From contig CM060734.1 in the NCBI GenBank assembly GCA_030704615.1, positions 5,578,001 to 5,642,000 of the forward strand: a stretch of DNA of 64,000 bases, in the 5' to 3' direction. How positions within the stretch are numbered: the stretch's first letter is position 1; each line of letters begins with the position of its first letter. Below are positions 22,080 through 34,201 of this stretch, piece by piece. The translations under genes were made by a program, and so were the position numbers. Source of the DNA: Takakia lepidozioides (Eukaryota > Streptophyta > Takakiopsida > Takakiales > Takakiaceae). The notes under the pieces were generated by a model that saw only the letters and a list, made by a program, of their open reading frames with translations, was not told the origin of the DNA and made no database searches.

Positions 22080-22460
22080 TTTGACTTCACGTGTGGACCT
22101 GTGATTAAACGTGCAAAGTCGTATATGCCAGTCACGAAAGACCCCCCCCCCCCCCCCCGGCACCATATTGTCATGCCACGTGTCATATCCCATATTCTCC
22201 ACGTATAGTCATACATGCCAGTCTTGGCAGACCCCCTCTCCTCACCCTGTCATGCCACGTGTTGTTCTCGATATTCTCCACGTGCTGTCCTGGGGTTAAT
22301 CCGCGGAAGTCGTATATGCCAATCGTGAAGACCCTGTCGTCTTCCCTTTGACGTGACAGGTGGCATATCCTTTCTCTTCCACGTGAAGCTGACATGGATT
22401 CGCAGTCATTTACTACGATCTTATCAATGACTATGATTAGGCGTCCCCGTTGCCACGTCA
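22080..22460. repeat. diverged short tandem modules with clustered ACGTG motifs
   Basis: Modules share TCGTATATGCCA, CATGCCACGTGT, ATATTCTCCACGT and AAGACCC. CACGTG-like or ACGTG motifs occur near 22086, 22175, 22199, 22255, 22277, 22350, 22379 and 22455. No coding region. A poly-C run of 18 interrupts at about 22141-22158. Confidence 0.5.
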
Positions 22461-22614
22461 ACAGTGAGCTCCATGACTGGCAGATACGACTCAATGGCGC
22501 TTACGACTCATTTGTCACAACTGACTGGGTTTATCTGACTGGGCAGTCATGCAATCATAAAAGGCTGATACGACTGGAAAATAGCAGACGTAAAAGCCGG
22601 GATCTGTTGTAGTG

Positions 22615-23124
22615 CAACTAGGTTATTATACACCATTTCTTGGAGTTCCAAAGTAGACCTTGGGATGCGGGGCAACGGAGTTGCATTAAAGAGGTGGTTT
22701 GTTCTCCAGTGTGATTTTTGGGTAGTTATTGGAATCCACAAGGACAAACCTTGGGATGCGGGGCACATAGAGTGCAGTAATCTAACCCATGTCGTAGAAT
22801 TAAAACTTATTTGATATGACATAAGCTATGAAAGCTATGACCATCCAATCGCCAAGGTAGAAGACTTCATACATCTTCGTTACTAATCACGTGTTGTGAG
22901 TTTCTTTTCTTCTTCACCAAGTGTAGAACCACAGATGCAGGAATTGGAACAATGGGATGGCTAATATATGCACTCTTGTCCAATGCATATTGTCGATCAT
23001 CATTTGTCTTTTTATCACAAAATATATCTCTGTCTGTTCAACGTATATCTCGAGAAAAATTAAATGCTTGCTGCATCAAACATCTGCAGTATACCGATGC
23101 TCCCTGCATGGAGCGATTGCGACT
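22615..23124 (+). repeat. LTR of family 1, truncated at its left end
   Basis: Alignable over about 500 bases with the LTR at 2700-3211, including both GGGATGCGGGGCA modules. It is followed by a primer-site-like sequence, so it represents a 5' LTR rather than a 3' one. The body of the element is missing after about 23350. Confidence 0.7.
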
Positions 23125-23146
23125 TGGACCGCCCGAGCATTCGAAC
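23125..23146 (+). other. candidate primer binding site, tRNA not identified
   Basis: Begins TGGACCGCCCGAGCATTCG; its complement ends in CCA and contains GTTCGAAT, a T-arm signature, as expected for a tRNA 3' end. It is not the initiator-Met site used by the other elements here. A 54-codon frame starting at 23185 could be the beginning of gag but shows no domain. Confidence 0.45.
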
Positions 23147-23349
23147 GCGCAACATTGTCTTCATCTCCATACCTTTCATATATGTTAGATGAACCATCTG
23201 AGGGTGAACTCGGGATAATCAGTTTTCATGGGACGTCCGCAATGAGGTCTGCAGCTGCAACTACCCAGATTACAAGCAGAAAGGGAGGGCTGAGAACAAG
23301 GTTGGCGAGACATGTCGTCCCAAGATGGTGCTTGCTTGACCCATGAGGG

Positions 23350-24530
23350 ATTGCTTAGGTTTATCCTACATTTATGATCTCCAGCTTTTGTAAGCATTGA
23401 CACATAACAAACTCGTGGATACTGAGCTATGGGAAGAGTCGGAACGACAATTAAGTGCTAAAGCAAAGTTTGGAATTTCTGGAGTGCTGAGCCCTGGTCT
23501 ACTGAAGCCATAAAGTACCTCCGACAAATATCCAAATGAGTCAGTCAATGATCTGCTCATGTTGTGAAGACCGTTGCCATGACATGACAGCAGCTATGCC
23601 GCAAAATTTTACACTCCATGTGCACACTCTTTCCCTCACAGACAACCACACTTCATCTGTGTCCATTTCAAGAACGAGTAGCTTTTTACTTTGTACTACT
23701 ATGCACACAAACCACTCATATGTTGAACAAACATGGTCAAGACCTTACAACAGACATACGAAGTTATAAGCACAATAGTAACTATCCCTCCTAACCTAAC
23801 CTAAGAATATGTTCTGCTCCTTTCAACTAAATCTATCACTAAACCTCACACACCATGAGTAAATAATAGATTCTCGCCTAACTTATCCAGCCTTAGTTCA
23901 ATAGACTGTTGTGCCGTCACAAATTAAGGCAATAGAGAAGTATGGTCTAGAAATAGGCAATGCATACACCGTTTCCTTCAACCTCCCCCATCTACCTGGG
24001 TTAGTTGCCATTTTTATACAGGTCCAGCTTTGAGTGGGGATGATATAGTCGGTGGCGACCATGACACCCAACATTGCCGTACGGACCCCCCAATAACGAA
24101 TGCGGTGCTATAGTCTGTGGCGACTACAACACCTCACCTGGAGGGCACAGTCATAGGCATTCCACCTCCTATTTCCGTGGACTGTTACCAAGTTCATGAA
24201 GTCGTCAGTTTTGGTTGCCGACCTCCAGCTTTGCGGTGGTTCGGTGTAGGTTCGGGCGAGGGTCGGGAACCTCTGCTCATGCTCATGAACTAGGAACGAA
24301 GTCTAGGAGAACCAGAAAATATGTACACGCTGCCAAAATTCGGCGGTCGTACGTTTTTATGCGACCGTCCAGATTTGGTGGTTACATTTAAATATTTTTG
24401 CAAATAAGTGTGACCGCCTAAATTCGACGATTGTCTGTAATTTAATTTTTTAAATATTAGTACGATTGCCAGTTTTTAGCGGTCGGACATATTAATAGGT
24501 TAGAGCTCAACAATTGTTTTTGACCTCCCT
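23350..24530. other. no gene seen; possible DNA-transposon end at right
   Basis: AT-rich noncoding sequence. From about 24330 to 24530 the motif GCGGTCG/CGACCGC and near variants recur in both orientations (CGGCGGTCG, GCGACCGTCC, GTGACCGCC, AGCGGTCGG). Such subterminal repeats are typical of CACTA-type transposon ends, but no clean CACTA terminus is present. Confidence 0.3.
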
Positions 24531-24536
24531 AAAAAA

Positions 24537-27470
24537 CTATTGTTGTTGTAATTTATTTTTTAAACATAATTTTTGATATGTGATAAAAGAATAGCTGTAG
24601 TGAAGGCTGTGTGTATTAATTACTGTCCATCCTACAATCTCTTGTCTGATGGTTGCAATCGTGGCAGGTACTTCACTGATTTTAATGTCCCCTTTTTTTT
24701 TTTGATAAAAACGGGCAGGGTGTTGAGGTGTGTTCATAGCTTCTTCCTCCGGATCTTCCGTTCTCGGAGTATTCGGTTCTCCTTGGGTGTTCACCATGTG
24801 ACATCCTACTGTTGTGGTATGTTTGACCACTAATTGCCCAATATGTTTTAGTTGTGGATGGGCTGCATATACTGTGGCTACTTCTTCATCCGACAGTCCA
24901 CTGGACCAGTCACACACTTCCACTATGCAAGGTCGTTTCTCTCGTGGAATGGTCCCTCGTTGCTTCGTAGTGATAGTGACTTGTTCTGATCCCTTTTTTA
25001 TCGTGAGAGTCTGACTTCCCCAATCATGGTGTGATTGGGCTTGTGTCAACCATGGTCGGCCAAGTAGTGGCGAATATCCTTCTGCCACATCCTCCATTCT
25101 GAGAATGGTTATTGATACTTCGTATACCAGTCCTGCTACTTCCATTGCAAGTCGTCTGATGATACCCAATGGTTGCACTTTTCGTTGATCGGCCATTCGT
25201 ACCGTGAATGGAGCAGGTTCCATGTGCCCCAATCCTAGTGACTTCTTCATCTTCTCTGTCATGATATTCACTCCGGATCCTCCATCGATGAGTACATCCG
25301 TTACCAGCTTCCGTCCAATACGTACTTGTATTACATGTATTGCTTCGTCGTAGTCTGGAGTTTGTTGTATAGTTGTGGGTTTAATCGTGTAAACCTCTGG
25401 TGTTGGTTTTTGTTTTGGTGTGGGGGTCAATGCCATAATTGCCCGAGATAAAGTTTTCTTGCAGTGTGGAGCAATTTTTAATAATGTCCAATGGTAATTT
25501 GGGTCTTGGTCTGGCATATTACTTTAGCCAATTCTGTTTCCGTGGTTGCATTCGTGGTCTTCATCGTTGGTCTGATTTGATTATTTGGAGTTGGCTCTCC
25601 AGAAGGTATATGGGTTCCCTCTTGCATTTGAGCTATGACTTTACTTACCTCCTGGTGTAAGCTCTTTTCTTCCTGCCATGCTGCCCTTTCTGGATATTGT
25701 TTTTGTTCTTCTCAATCTCATTATCTGGAGGTTTCTGTTTCTTAGCCTGAGTTCGGGTTACCGCAAGGGTATCCACTACAGGAGTTACCACACTTACGGC
25801 TACACTCGGTCCGGCTTCTATATTTCCCACTTCTGCCTCATGCTTGATTCGCAACTGACATTCATGTTTCCAGTGTCCCTCTTTCTTGCAATAGTGACAT
25901 CTCGTGATTTCTTTGTTTCTGGTTTGATGTTGTCTATCCCGTGGTGGATAGTCATCTCGTGGCCTCTGATAACGATTACCCATATTGTATCGTCTTGGTC
26001 CATCCGATCCTCCCCGTCGGATTTGGACTTGGTGTACCCCCACCTCTCGTGTGTACCCACTTTTCTTGGCCCGTTGATTGTAAATACAATGGCTGGTATT
26101 ATGATTATTTGTCTTTCATGTGGCATTTTGTTGCCAAGTGTCCTGCAGTCCCGCATTTGTGACACCATATTGCCTTTCGTGGCCCTTCATCTTTTAAATT
26201 CTTGATAGCCTCTGCTATCTTCTGATCCAAAGTGGTTTTGTCAATCACTTCTTTCTTCTTTTGCTTGAGCTTTTCTTCATCATCAGAGTCTTCATCTTCC
26301 AAAGGATCCTTGGAATCTTTACTTCTGCTCTGATGAAATCCCAATTCCAATTTCTTTGCAGTTCCTACTGCTTCAGCCAAAGTGTTGTTAGGCATGACTG
26401 TAACCATGGTTACCTATTCAGGACGAAGTCCATTGATGAACCATGATTTTTGCAAGTCGTCACCTGGTGCTTGAGGTAGCTTCCTAATCAGAGTCTTCAT
26501 TCTCTCCAGGTAGTCGACTACCAATTCTTTCTTTTTCTATCTCAGGTTCTGTAATCCTGCAAAGATTTCAGACGTGGATTTGTTGGATCTATATCGTTCT
26601 TTGAAATGCGGCTCTCATATCCGCCCAATTTGCAAAGTGATTAGCTGGAAAGGTTGCCAACCATTCAATGCATTTTTCTGGCCACTGAACAAGGAAATAA
26701 TCGGATATTTTCCTGGTCTGTTACTTCATTGTAAATGGCGCACATGTTCTCAAATTGATTAAGATGGATATCCGGATCAGATTTCCCATCATATAAAAAG
26801 AAACGGCCGTCTGGTTTTGCTTGCTGCTAAAGCCATTGGTGCTGCTGGTGCAACTGGTTGTCCAAACTGGAATGGTCCCGCTGCTGCTGGCTGTGGTGGT
26901 GTTGGGATTGTCAAGGCTAGTGGTGTTGTTGGTGTTTGTCTTCCAAACAATGATTCAAAGCTAGGAGGTCCTTGTCCCAATGATAGCCGTCTTCCAGCTG
27001 CTGTCCCTATTAAGCTTAATGAATCTTTTAAAGCTTTGAGTGCAGTCCTGGTTATCCTTTCTGGAGAACTAGTTTCATTTTTTTCCCCTTCTTCACTCAG
27101 AATATTCTCAAATCTTTCTTCCAATATTTCAGCAAAACCTCGATTTGGACTTGTTACTGTAGAAGGTCCTTCAGATCTTTCTTGTGGTAACCATTTGCCA
27201 AGTGCATTACTTGCAACTCCTTCTGGTGTAGTGTTCTCACTTTCCAAGGATCCGATTTCCTGATCTTCTGTTTTATCACTGTCAATTTGTCTTGATGTCT
27301 CACGTTGAATAATATTCAAGTTTTGTAATTCTGGGAACTCTTTTCTCAACCGAGCTTCCCTTTCTGCAGCATATTTCTCTATTCTTTCAGCTCTGTCTTG
27401 CTTAGCTTTTTCCTTAATTTCCTCATTCATTCCCACATCATATATAAAATCCCTTTTCAGCACCCTTTAA
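24537..27470 (-). pseudogene. Ty3/gypsy gag-protease remnant
   Basis: Read on the minus strand: N-terminal charged region (27463-26789), Gag core from about 26800 (FYDGKSDPDIHLNQFENMC, later YLERMKTLIRKLPQ and FINGLRPE), zinc knuckle CHKCGTAGHLATKC (26105-26407 frame), a second knuckle CHYCKKEGHWKHEC (25645-26043 frame), and a retropepsin-like domain at 25517-24537. That domain has LIDGGSGVNIM at the active site (D-G-G rather than D-[ST]-G, as seen in many plant Ty3 elements), FTVRMADQRKVQPLG and LLGRPWL. Several stops and frame changes occur between 26800 and 26400 and between the knuckles. The region ends in the protease; reverse transcriptase is absent and no LTR is recognisable on either side. 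It is related to, but clearly different from, the element at 5375-8219. Confidence 0.82.
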
Positions 27471-28054
27471 TAAGCCTTGGTATGTCAGTAAAGAAAAATT
27501 ATAGTGGTTTCTACCATTTCTCCAAGATTTACACTATCTTGCCAGAATCCGTATCACGACTTAATTTTCCTTTACTGATTGATCACCAATCTTTTAATGG
27601 GCACAATAATACCATTTGTCGGAGTTAGACTTGTTAGAACTAACCTTGAAGACTATCCCAGTTAGTTCCTTCTTGAACTGCCAAAGGGCCCAAACAACAC
27701 TACAACAAGAAGTGGGTTTTTCGACTCTATGTTTGACTCTTTCTTGAGTTGTTTGTGACATTTTTACTGTCGCCCTCGATAGTGAAATTGCTCTGACAGG
27801 TAGTGACAATGGGTCGAGTCGTTTCAGTCAGGCAGTGAAACCGAGATGTCAGGTTCTGACAATCAAATGTGACAGTAAAACAGTGGGACCCACCCGACCT
27901 TGGAGGATGTATGACTTGGAGTAAAATTGTTTCACTACAGTAAAGTAGATCAACTGACTTTTAGGTGAATATATAGTGAAATTATCAATTGTGCATAGTG
28001 CAGGGTTTTACTGTGAATCAGTGAAAATGCTAGTATTTTAGTAAATATGTTTCA

Positions 28055-28135
28055 CTACATAGATATATATAGATATATATAGATATAGATATATAGATAT
28101 ATAATCAATTATATATATATATACATATATATTGG
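28055..28135. repeat. AT-rich microsatellite
   Basis: Runs of GATATATATA and TATATATA units of mixed phase. The flanking 27600-28050 holds no gene but several TAGTGAAAT/GTGACAGTAAAA-like repeats. Confidence 0.85.
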
Positions 28136-28350
28136 TTTTGATTCACTGCTTCACTAAAAATACATTACAAATCCAAGAAAACATACAATACAAATGCAAC
28201 GCAGGTACCAAAAACATTTGGATGGCTCAAAACAATTTTTATTAATAATAATAAAATGGGACAGTGGGCATGCTGCTGCTAATTTCCAGCTTCCGTGCTT
28301 GTCATCTTCATGCACTTAATATGCATGTCTAGTATCAAAATGTCAGGAGT

Positions 28351-28475
28351 ATGAAATCTCCCTGAATGTAGGCAAATGTCAAATTTTGGTTACAAATGGC
28401 AAACTATTGGGCCATATTGTATGTATCCGAGGAATATCGACTGACCCCACCAAGCTTCCGACATATACAGGTACG
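28351..28475 (+). pseudogene. reverse transcriptase relic (Ty3/gypsy)
   Basis: About 35 codons read LNVGKCQILVTNGKLLGHIV then GISTDPTKLP. This matches the reverse transcriptase segment of the element at 470-570 (LNPIKCVFAVTHGLLLGHIV, GVVTDPAKV). Both ends dissolve into unrelated sequence. Confidence 0.65.
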
Positions 28476-28859
28476 TTTCATGCGTTGGACAGCTGCGATG
28501 TCTCAGATCTGCTTGCCCCTATTACATACGAGAGAGAAGTCACAATGAGAGATTCAGGCTCGGACATTACAACGGTAAATTCAAACCGAGTTCTACGGTG
28601 CCGGACAACACATTCTAGTGTGCAATCTGCAAACATCCACCAACATGCATGGATAGGTGCCCTGCAACGATGAACTACCTGACGGGACCTCCGACCATGA
28701 CTGTTACAAGGCTCTCTGGGATAGGTAGTTTGACGGGTTCTGTGGGGTACCCTTAATTTTGCGCAAGCCTTAAGATGTGGCAGACTTAGACCAACATAGG
28801 CTTTAGGGGTGGCAGACAGGTTCACACAGTCAACAGTCACAGGCTTACATATCCTATCA

Positions 28860-28960
28860 CAGTTTGTCACAGCCCGACACAGCCAGTCACAGTCTGACAC
28901 AGTCACAGCCCGACACAGTCAACATAGTCCGTCACAACACCACATGACACAGCCGACACG
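28860..28960. repeat. short degenerate repeat rich in GACACAG/GTCACAG
   Basis: About ten interspersed copies of CACAG preceded by GA or GT within 100 bases. No coding function is evident. Confidence 0.6.
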
Positions 28961-29579
28961 GGTCACAGGGTAGTGTTCTCACTGGCGGGGAACGAGAGTG
29001 CGGGAACGTCATCAACATAGGGCTTGACAGTGCTTACGTACTGTCTTGGCTGGCAGTTAGTTAGTTAAACGGTTAGAACAGCTGCTTGCAGATACATTAT
29101 GCAGAGTAGCTACATGGATGGCATCACTTCTTGGAGCACGATCCGGGAGCACAGGGATGAGAGAGCACACGGAGGAGGAGAAGACGATCTGATGTAGCTT
29201 GATACATGGAAGCTGTAGAGATGTACTGTAGGGCAGAATAGAAACACTATGGCTTCGGCCTGACACATGATAGATATTAATACGATTCCTATTTCATAAT
29301 CACACTGTGTAGAGAGACCTCAGTGAAGCTGTGGAATGAATGCTTAAGAAGATGGAACATGGCAGATTGCAGAAGCAATCTGACACTAAATCATAGGCAG
29401 TAAGGTAACTTACTAAACATGAATGCAAGAAGGAATAGGTATAGGAAAGCAACCCCATGATACACTAGTTGTAGGTCATGACTGATTGTTTTGAGCGGGC
29501 TGAGTACTGAGAGATTTCCAACTCTTCTATCTTGGAGTTTCCACCTTGGACAGCTAAGGGATGGGTGAGTAAAAGCCGT

Positions 29580-29602
29580 TCAACATTTGGCGACCATACT
29601 GG
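29580..29602 (+). other. possible LTR end and primer-site-like sequence
   Basis: GTTCAACATTTGGCGACCAT followed by ACTGGGGA resembles the LTR-end plus TTTGGCGCC...GGGGA layout of several plant Ty3 elements. A matching second LTR was not found, so 28990-29580 may be a solo or truncated LTR. Confidence 0.3.
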
Positions 29603-29824
29603 GGAACTGAGTCAAGAACAACCAGATGTGATGCCTCATTAAAGATATGAAAGACATGGGTCATGAGTGATGTTCAAGGGAAGCTAGACTTCAGAGATAT
29701 TCAGCCAAAAAAGAAAGTTATTTAAAAGCTAATTATCCATATCTCTGGGAGAGATGAATAGATATAGGGGAATCATCTGGACCTCTCACACCACCAAGGC
29801 CAGAGAGTACATCACCTATACTGT

Positions 29825-30274
29825 ACCGGAAGTGCCAGAACACCAACCAGTCCTCCAACTCCTTCAATTGGATCCTACTAACACCTCCAGAGGAGAACCA
29901 CCAAGCACATATTGCTTGATACGTGCTCTCAGCCTCTCCCATTGTGGTGGCATTTTTGTACATGAGGTAAAGCCTCCTGTGCTCCATTTGAAGGTCCGCT
30001 CAAATGCAGCGCTTTGTATGTCTATGTAGAGATTGAGTCCCATGGAACATGCATGTGTGCTCCCCAAATCCAAAGACTCGTCGCACTGCTTTGAAGTTTG
30101 CCTGTGCACTATCAGCCATGAACCCAACAAAATTTGTGTTCTGAACTCCATTGCGCTCCATGACCGCCAGGAGAGAATTCCACATGAGCATTTGGGACTG
30201 CGTGTCCTCGGACGGCATAACACAAATTGCTATGGACAGGACACACTAGTACACTGGATCGTAAACATGGCACG
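29825..30274 (-). pseudogene. MULE-like transposase, C-terminal part (split gene)
   Basis: Read from 30274 the frame opens CHVYDPVY, then an in-frame TAG, then [68 protein letters not shown], a second in-frame stop at 30000-30002, then LYLMYKNATTMGEAES and VFWHFRYS. The D-containing FMADSA block followed by a Cys/His pair (C-x2-H) is the layout of Mutator-like transposases before their nucleic-acid-binding end. It directly continues the protein interrupted at 36595. Similarity ends at about 29825. The class is inferred from motif order; I could not test it by search. Confidence 0.6.
30270..30274. other. target-site duplication, right flank of the chromovirus insertion
   Basis: GCACG here and GCACG at 36595-36599. 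Removing everything between plus one copy restores an uninterrupted Trp-Thr-Thr-Met-Thr-Cys-His-Val-Tyr reading frame across the junction. Confidence 0.7.
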
Positions 30275-30318
30275 ACTTTGTCCCGAGGCTACACGATTAT
30301 AGTACGTGAATGCCGACA

Positions 30319-33300
30319 CGTAATTCCGCAAGATCTGCTTCACTACGGAATTCACCCTTTCTGTTTGGCCGTCGGTCGTAGGTCGGAAGGCGGTGCTCAT
30401 CTTCAGCCTCGTCCCCATCTTCTTCCAAAGTGCTCTCCAGAATTTACTCGTAAACTTTGGATCGCGGTCTGAGACAATATCCTTCAGGACTCCATGATGC
30501 TTTAAGACGTGGGCGAAGTAAAGTCGCCCTGTCTCCTGCGCCGTTGCCGTCTCCTTGGTGGGGATGAAATGGCCCATTTTACTGAACCTATCTACCACCA
30601 CCATGATTGCATCGAATCCTTTTGACAGCGGCATAGCAGTCATGAAATCCATCGAGACGCTTTCCCAAGTCCCCTCTGGAATCGGCAAGGGTTGTAACAG
30701 CCCCGCTTGCTTTTTGTACTCGCTCCGGTCTTGTTGGCATGTGGTGCATGTCTTGACATACTCCTCTGCCTCCTCCCTCAGTTTGGGCCAGAAATACTCT
30801 TTCTTCAAGAGTGCCGCAGTGCGCTTGGCTCCGCCGTGGCCCGCAAGCGGGCTATCATGGCATTCTTTCAAGAGACTATCCCTGATCCCTCCCTTCGGCA
30901 CGTAGAGACGTTTTTGCTTATACCGGAGCAGTCCATTTTGCAAGTGGAACTGCGATTTAACCCCCATCCTCAAGTCCTGCATCACGGACTTCGCCAGCTC
31001 ATCCTTCCGGCAAGCCTTCCAGATCTTCCTTTGGAGTGCCGTCTCGCCCTTGTACACCAACAAGAGCTGCTGCTTTCTACTTAAAGCATCGGCCACCACA
31101 TTGTCCCGTCCCGGTTTGTACTGGATATCCACGTCGAACACTGCCAAAGTATCTTGCCACCTAAGTTGTTTTGGGGACAACTTGGGCTGCGTGGCAAAAT
31201 ACTTCACCGTGACATTGTCCGTGAACACCTTCACTGGGTTGGAACCAACATAGTGGCGCCAGAGCTCAAGACAGTGCACCACCACCTTCATCTCTTTCTC
31301 GTGCGTCGGCCACCGTCGCTCCACTTCATTCAGTTTCTTACTTTCGTAAGCCACTGGACGTCCATCTTGCATCAGCACACCACCAATCGCGAAGTCCGAC
31401 GTATCTGTATGTATCTCAAACAGACGATCGAACTCCGGGATTTTCAAGACTGGAGCTTCTGCCATCCGCTGCTTCAATTCAGCAAAAGCTTGGCCACAAA
31501 AGGTGTTCCATGCCCAGACTTTAGATTTACACAGAAGGTCTGACAGCGGCCCCGTAATCTTGGCCAAATTTCTCACATACTTCCGGTAATAGGAGGCGAG
31601 TCCTAGGAAGGATCGCACTCCCGGGACCGAAGTCGGAGGCTCCCAGTCCAAGATCGCCCTCACCTTTCTGTCATCCATTTTGATCCCATCCTGTGTAATC
31701 ACATGCCCCAAGAACTCCACTTTCGTGACCCCGAATTCGCACTTTGAAGCTTTGGCGTACAGCTTCCCTTCCCGCAACTTTTGGAACACCCTTTTGAGGT
31801 GCTCCAGGTGCTCCTCCTTTGTTTTCGAGTACACCAAGATGTTGTCGATGTACACGATCACAAAGTCATCCAACCACTCCTGGAAAAGGCTGTTCATCAG
31901 CGTGCTAAAGGTCGCAGGTGCATTGGTGAGCCCAAAAGGGATCACCAAGAACTCATATGAACTATACCTTGTCCTGCACGCGGTCTTCTCCTCATCTCCT
32001 TCCGCCACCCGAATTTGATGATAGCCGGAGCGCAAGTCGATCCGGCTGAAATACTTCGCTCCTGCCAACCGATCGAAGAGGTCATCGATCCTTGGCAAAG
32101 GGTACCGGTTTTTGATAGTCACCTTATTCAGAGCCCTGTAATCAATACACATCCGCAGCGTCCCATCCTTCTTGTCTGCAAATAGCACCGGGGCTCCGTA
32201 AGGTGACTTACTCGGCCGGATGTACCCCTTTGACATTAGATCCTTGAGCTGAGTCTTCAGCTCGACCAACTCCCTGTGGCTCAACTGGTAGGGTGCCTTG
32301 GCAGGCGGTTCCGATCCCGGTATCACCTCAATCTTGTGGTCAACTCCTCTTCACGGTGGCAAGCCGCTTGGTAAATCCTCCGGCATCACATCCTGGTATT
32401 TCTCCAAGATCCCCTTGATCCAATCTGGGCTCGGCTCCCCATCGCCTTCTCCTTTCACTTCTCTAATGTAAAGCAAGAACTGGGGTTCGTGTGCCTCCTC
32501 CACGGCCCACTCCCTTGCTGACAGAAGGTTTATTCGCCCTCCCACGGATTTGGGCGTTTCCGACACTCGTAAGACCTCGCCACCATTCCCACATGGCAGC
32601 GTGACTACTCTCTTGCGGCCATCTATGACCGCTCCGGATTTGCTCAAAAAGGTCATCCCTAAAATGAGATCTACTCCATCGATCTCGCAGATGGTGAAGT
32701 TCTCACGTCCCTCCCAACTCCCCAGTTGAAGAGGAACATCAATCGCCAACCTTGTCGCCAACTGTGGTTCTCCTTTGGCAGAACGCACCTCAATAGAGGC
32801 CCCCACGTCACTTGTCGGGAGTCCCAGCTTTTGTGCCGTTGCTGGTGTCATGAAGGAGTGCGACGCTCCTGTGTCCACCAACAACGACACATTAGTTCCG
32901 GATATTATCCCATCCACGAACAATAACTGACTCCCTTTTCGTAAGGCGCCAGTTTCCTGATACAACTCACAAGAAAATTTGCCTACCTTGCAAGTCCTGG
33001 CGACCACCGCTTCCACCAAGCGACTGATGGTATCTTCCGACAGCTCCGTGGTCGCCCGAGTCATGTTCAATTGCCGGGGTTTCGTGCACTTCTTGGCCAT
33101 GTGCCCGGGCTCCCCGCAATTGAAACACACTCCATCAAAGGTCGCCTTCTGTCCGCCATAAGCCGCTCCACCCGCTTTTCCTTTCGGAGCACCGGGTGCC
33201 GCCTTGACGTGTGAAGGCCCTCCCTTCGATTTCCACGTGCCATTATCGCCGCGTGGCCTATCCTACTTCTTTTCCGGTCGGAAGGGTCACCTTCCCGCCG

Positions 33301-34146
33301 AATCTTCTTGTGGTTCAGCTCCGTACGGCCTTGTCTTTCACCCCTAGGGACATCCGAGAAACATTCAGCCCTCTCAATTGCCTCGTTCAAAGTCTTGGGT
33401 GGCTTCTCCTCCAACTTCCGCCTGGCCCATGGGGCCAGTCCCGCCACAAAGTTGAAGACCATTTCTGGTTCTGCCATGTCCGCGACTTCGAGCAACAGCA
33501 CATTGAAAGCCTGGACGTACCCCCGAATGTCATCTGTTTGCTTCAAATTCCTCATCTTGTCCCGGGCAAGCCAGGACGCGTTGAGGGGCACAAACTGTCT
33601 CTTCAACAATTCCTTGAACCCACTCCAGTTCAAGGTTTCCAGACTTGGACCTCGGTCGTGAAGGCGTTTCTGCCACCATTGTTGAGCATAGCCCCTCAAA
33701 TAGGTGGGAGCCACTTCCACCCGATCCTCGTCACTCAACTTGGCCGCCCGGAAGTACTGCTCTAGCTCCAAGAGCCAGGTGTTGAGTGCCTTCCGATTTC
33801 GGACGCCCTCAAAGGTGCCGGGTTCCTTAGGCTTCACCTTAAACTTTGCCTTAGCGGAAGTGGCATTAGCCGCCTTCAACACGTCTTTCAACGTCCCGCC
33901 AAACTGCGCCAACAACCCTTCCCAAAAGGCTGCCGGCATGGGATGCATCTCTTGGTTTGTCGGAGCTCTCAAGGATTCCTCGGGCTCCGACTCCTCGGAT
34001 TCCTCCCGCTCTTGGGCGGCCTCGTTTTCGGAAACATGCATCGCTTCCTCAAATGGCCGCCTCGGTGACACGCCGCCCCCATCGGGCTCACCGGGATCAT
34101 CATCTTTTGGGCCGTTCCGCTTTCGCTTCGGCTTGCCCGACCCCAT
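30319..34146 (-). pseudogene. chromovirus gag-pol, truncated in integrase
   Basis: Starts ATG at 34146 (MGSGKPKRKRNG). Gag core near 33850-33400 (FEGVRNRKALNTWLLELEQY, WWQKRL); frame lost by one base near 33285. It resumes with zinc knuckle CFNCGEPGHMAKKC (33130) and protease LVDTGASHSF. A TGA at 32351-32353 stands where the sister copy has an Arg codon. Reverse transcriptase: [29 protein letters not shown] and [11 protein letters not shown], in which the second catalytic Asp of YIDD is Asn. RNase [21 protein letters not shown]. Integrase: HHCC finger ([11 protein letters not shown] to CTTCQQ), [26 protein letters not shown], ending at LRNYV. Only one frameshift and one nonsense change before the deletion, so younger than the plus-strand sister at 46172-53140. 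Confidence 0.92.
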
Positions 34147-34187
34147 GATGAGGCCAATCCCAAGGACGATCGCGTACTGAACTCTAA

Positions 34188-34199
34188 GCTCTGATACCA
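34188..34199 (-). other. primer binding site, initiator tRNA-Met (inner copy)
   Basis: Minus strand TGGTATCAGAGC, two bases after the LTR end CGCGACA. Confidence 0.9.
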
Positions 34200-34201
34200 A
34201 G

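Noticed and set aside
27695-27725. CACTACAACAAGAAGTGGG resembling a CACTA transposon terminus
   Set aside because: No matching inverted end or 3-bp duplication found; TTGTTGTAGTG-like strings elsewhere lie in coding or LTR sequence.
28386-28906. Overlapping ORFs on both strands around 28.5-28.9 kb
   Set aside because: Beyond the short RT relic, there is no recognisable motif; the minus frame is rich in repeats of CACAG-type sequence.
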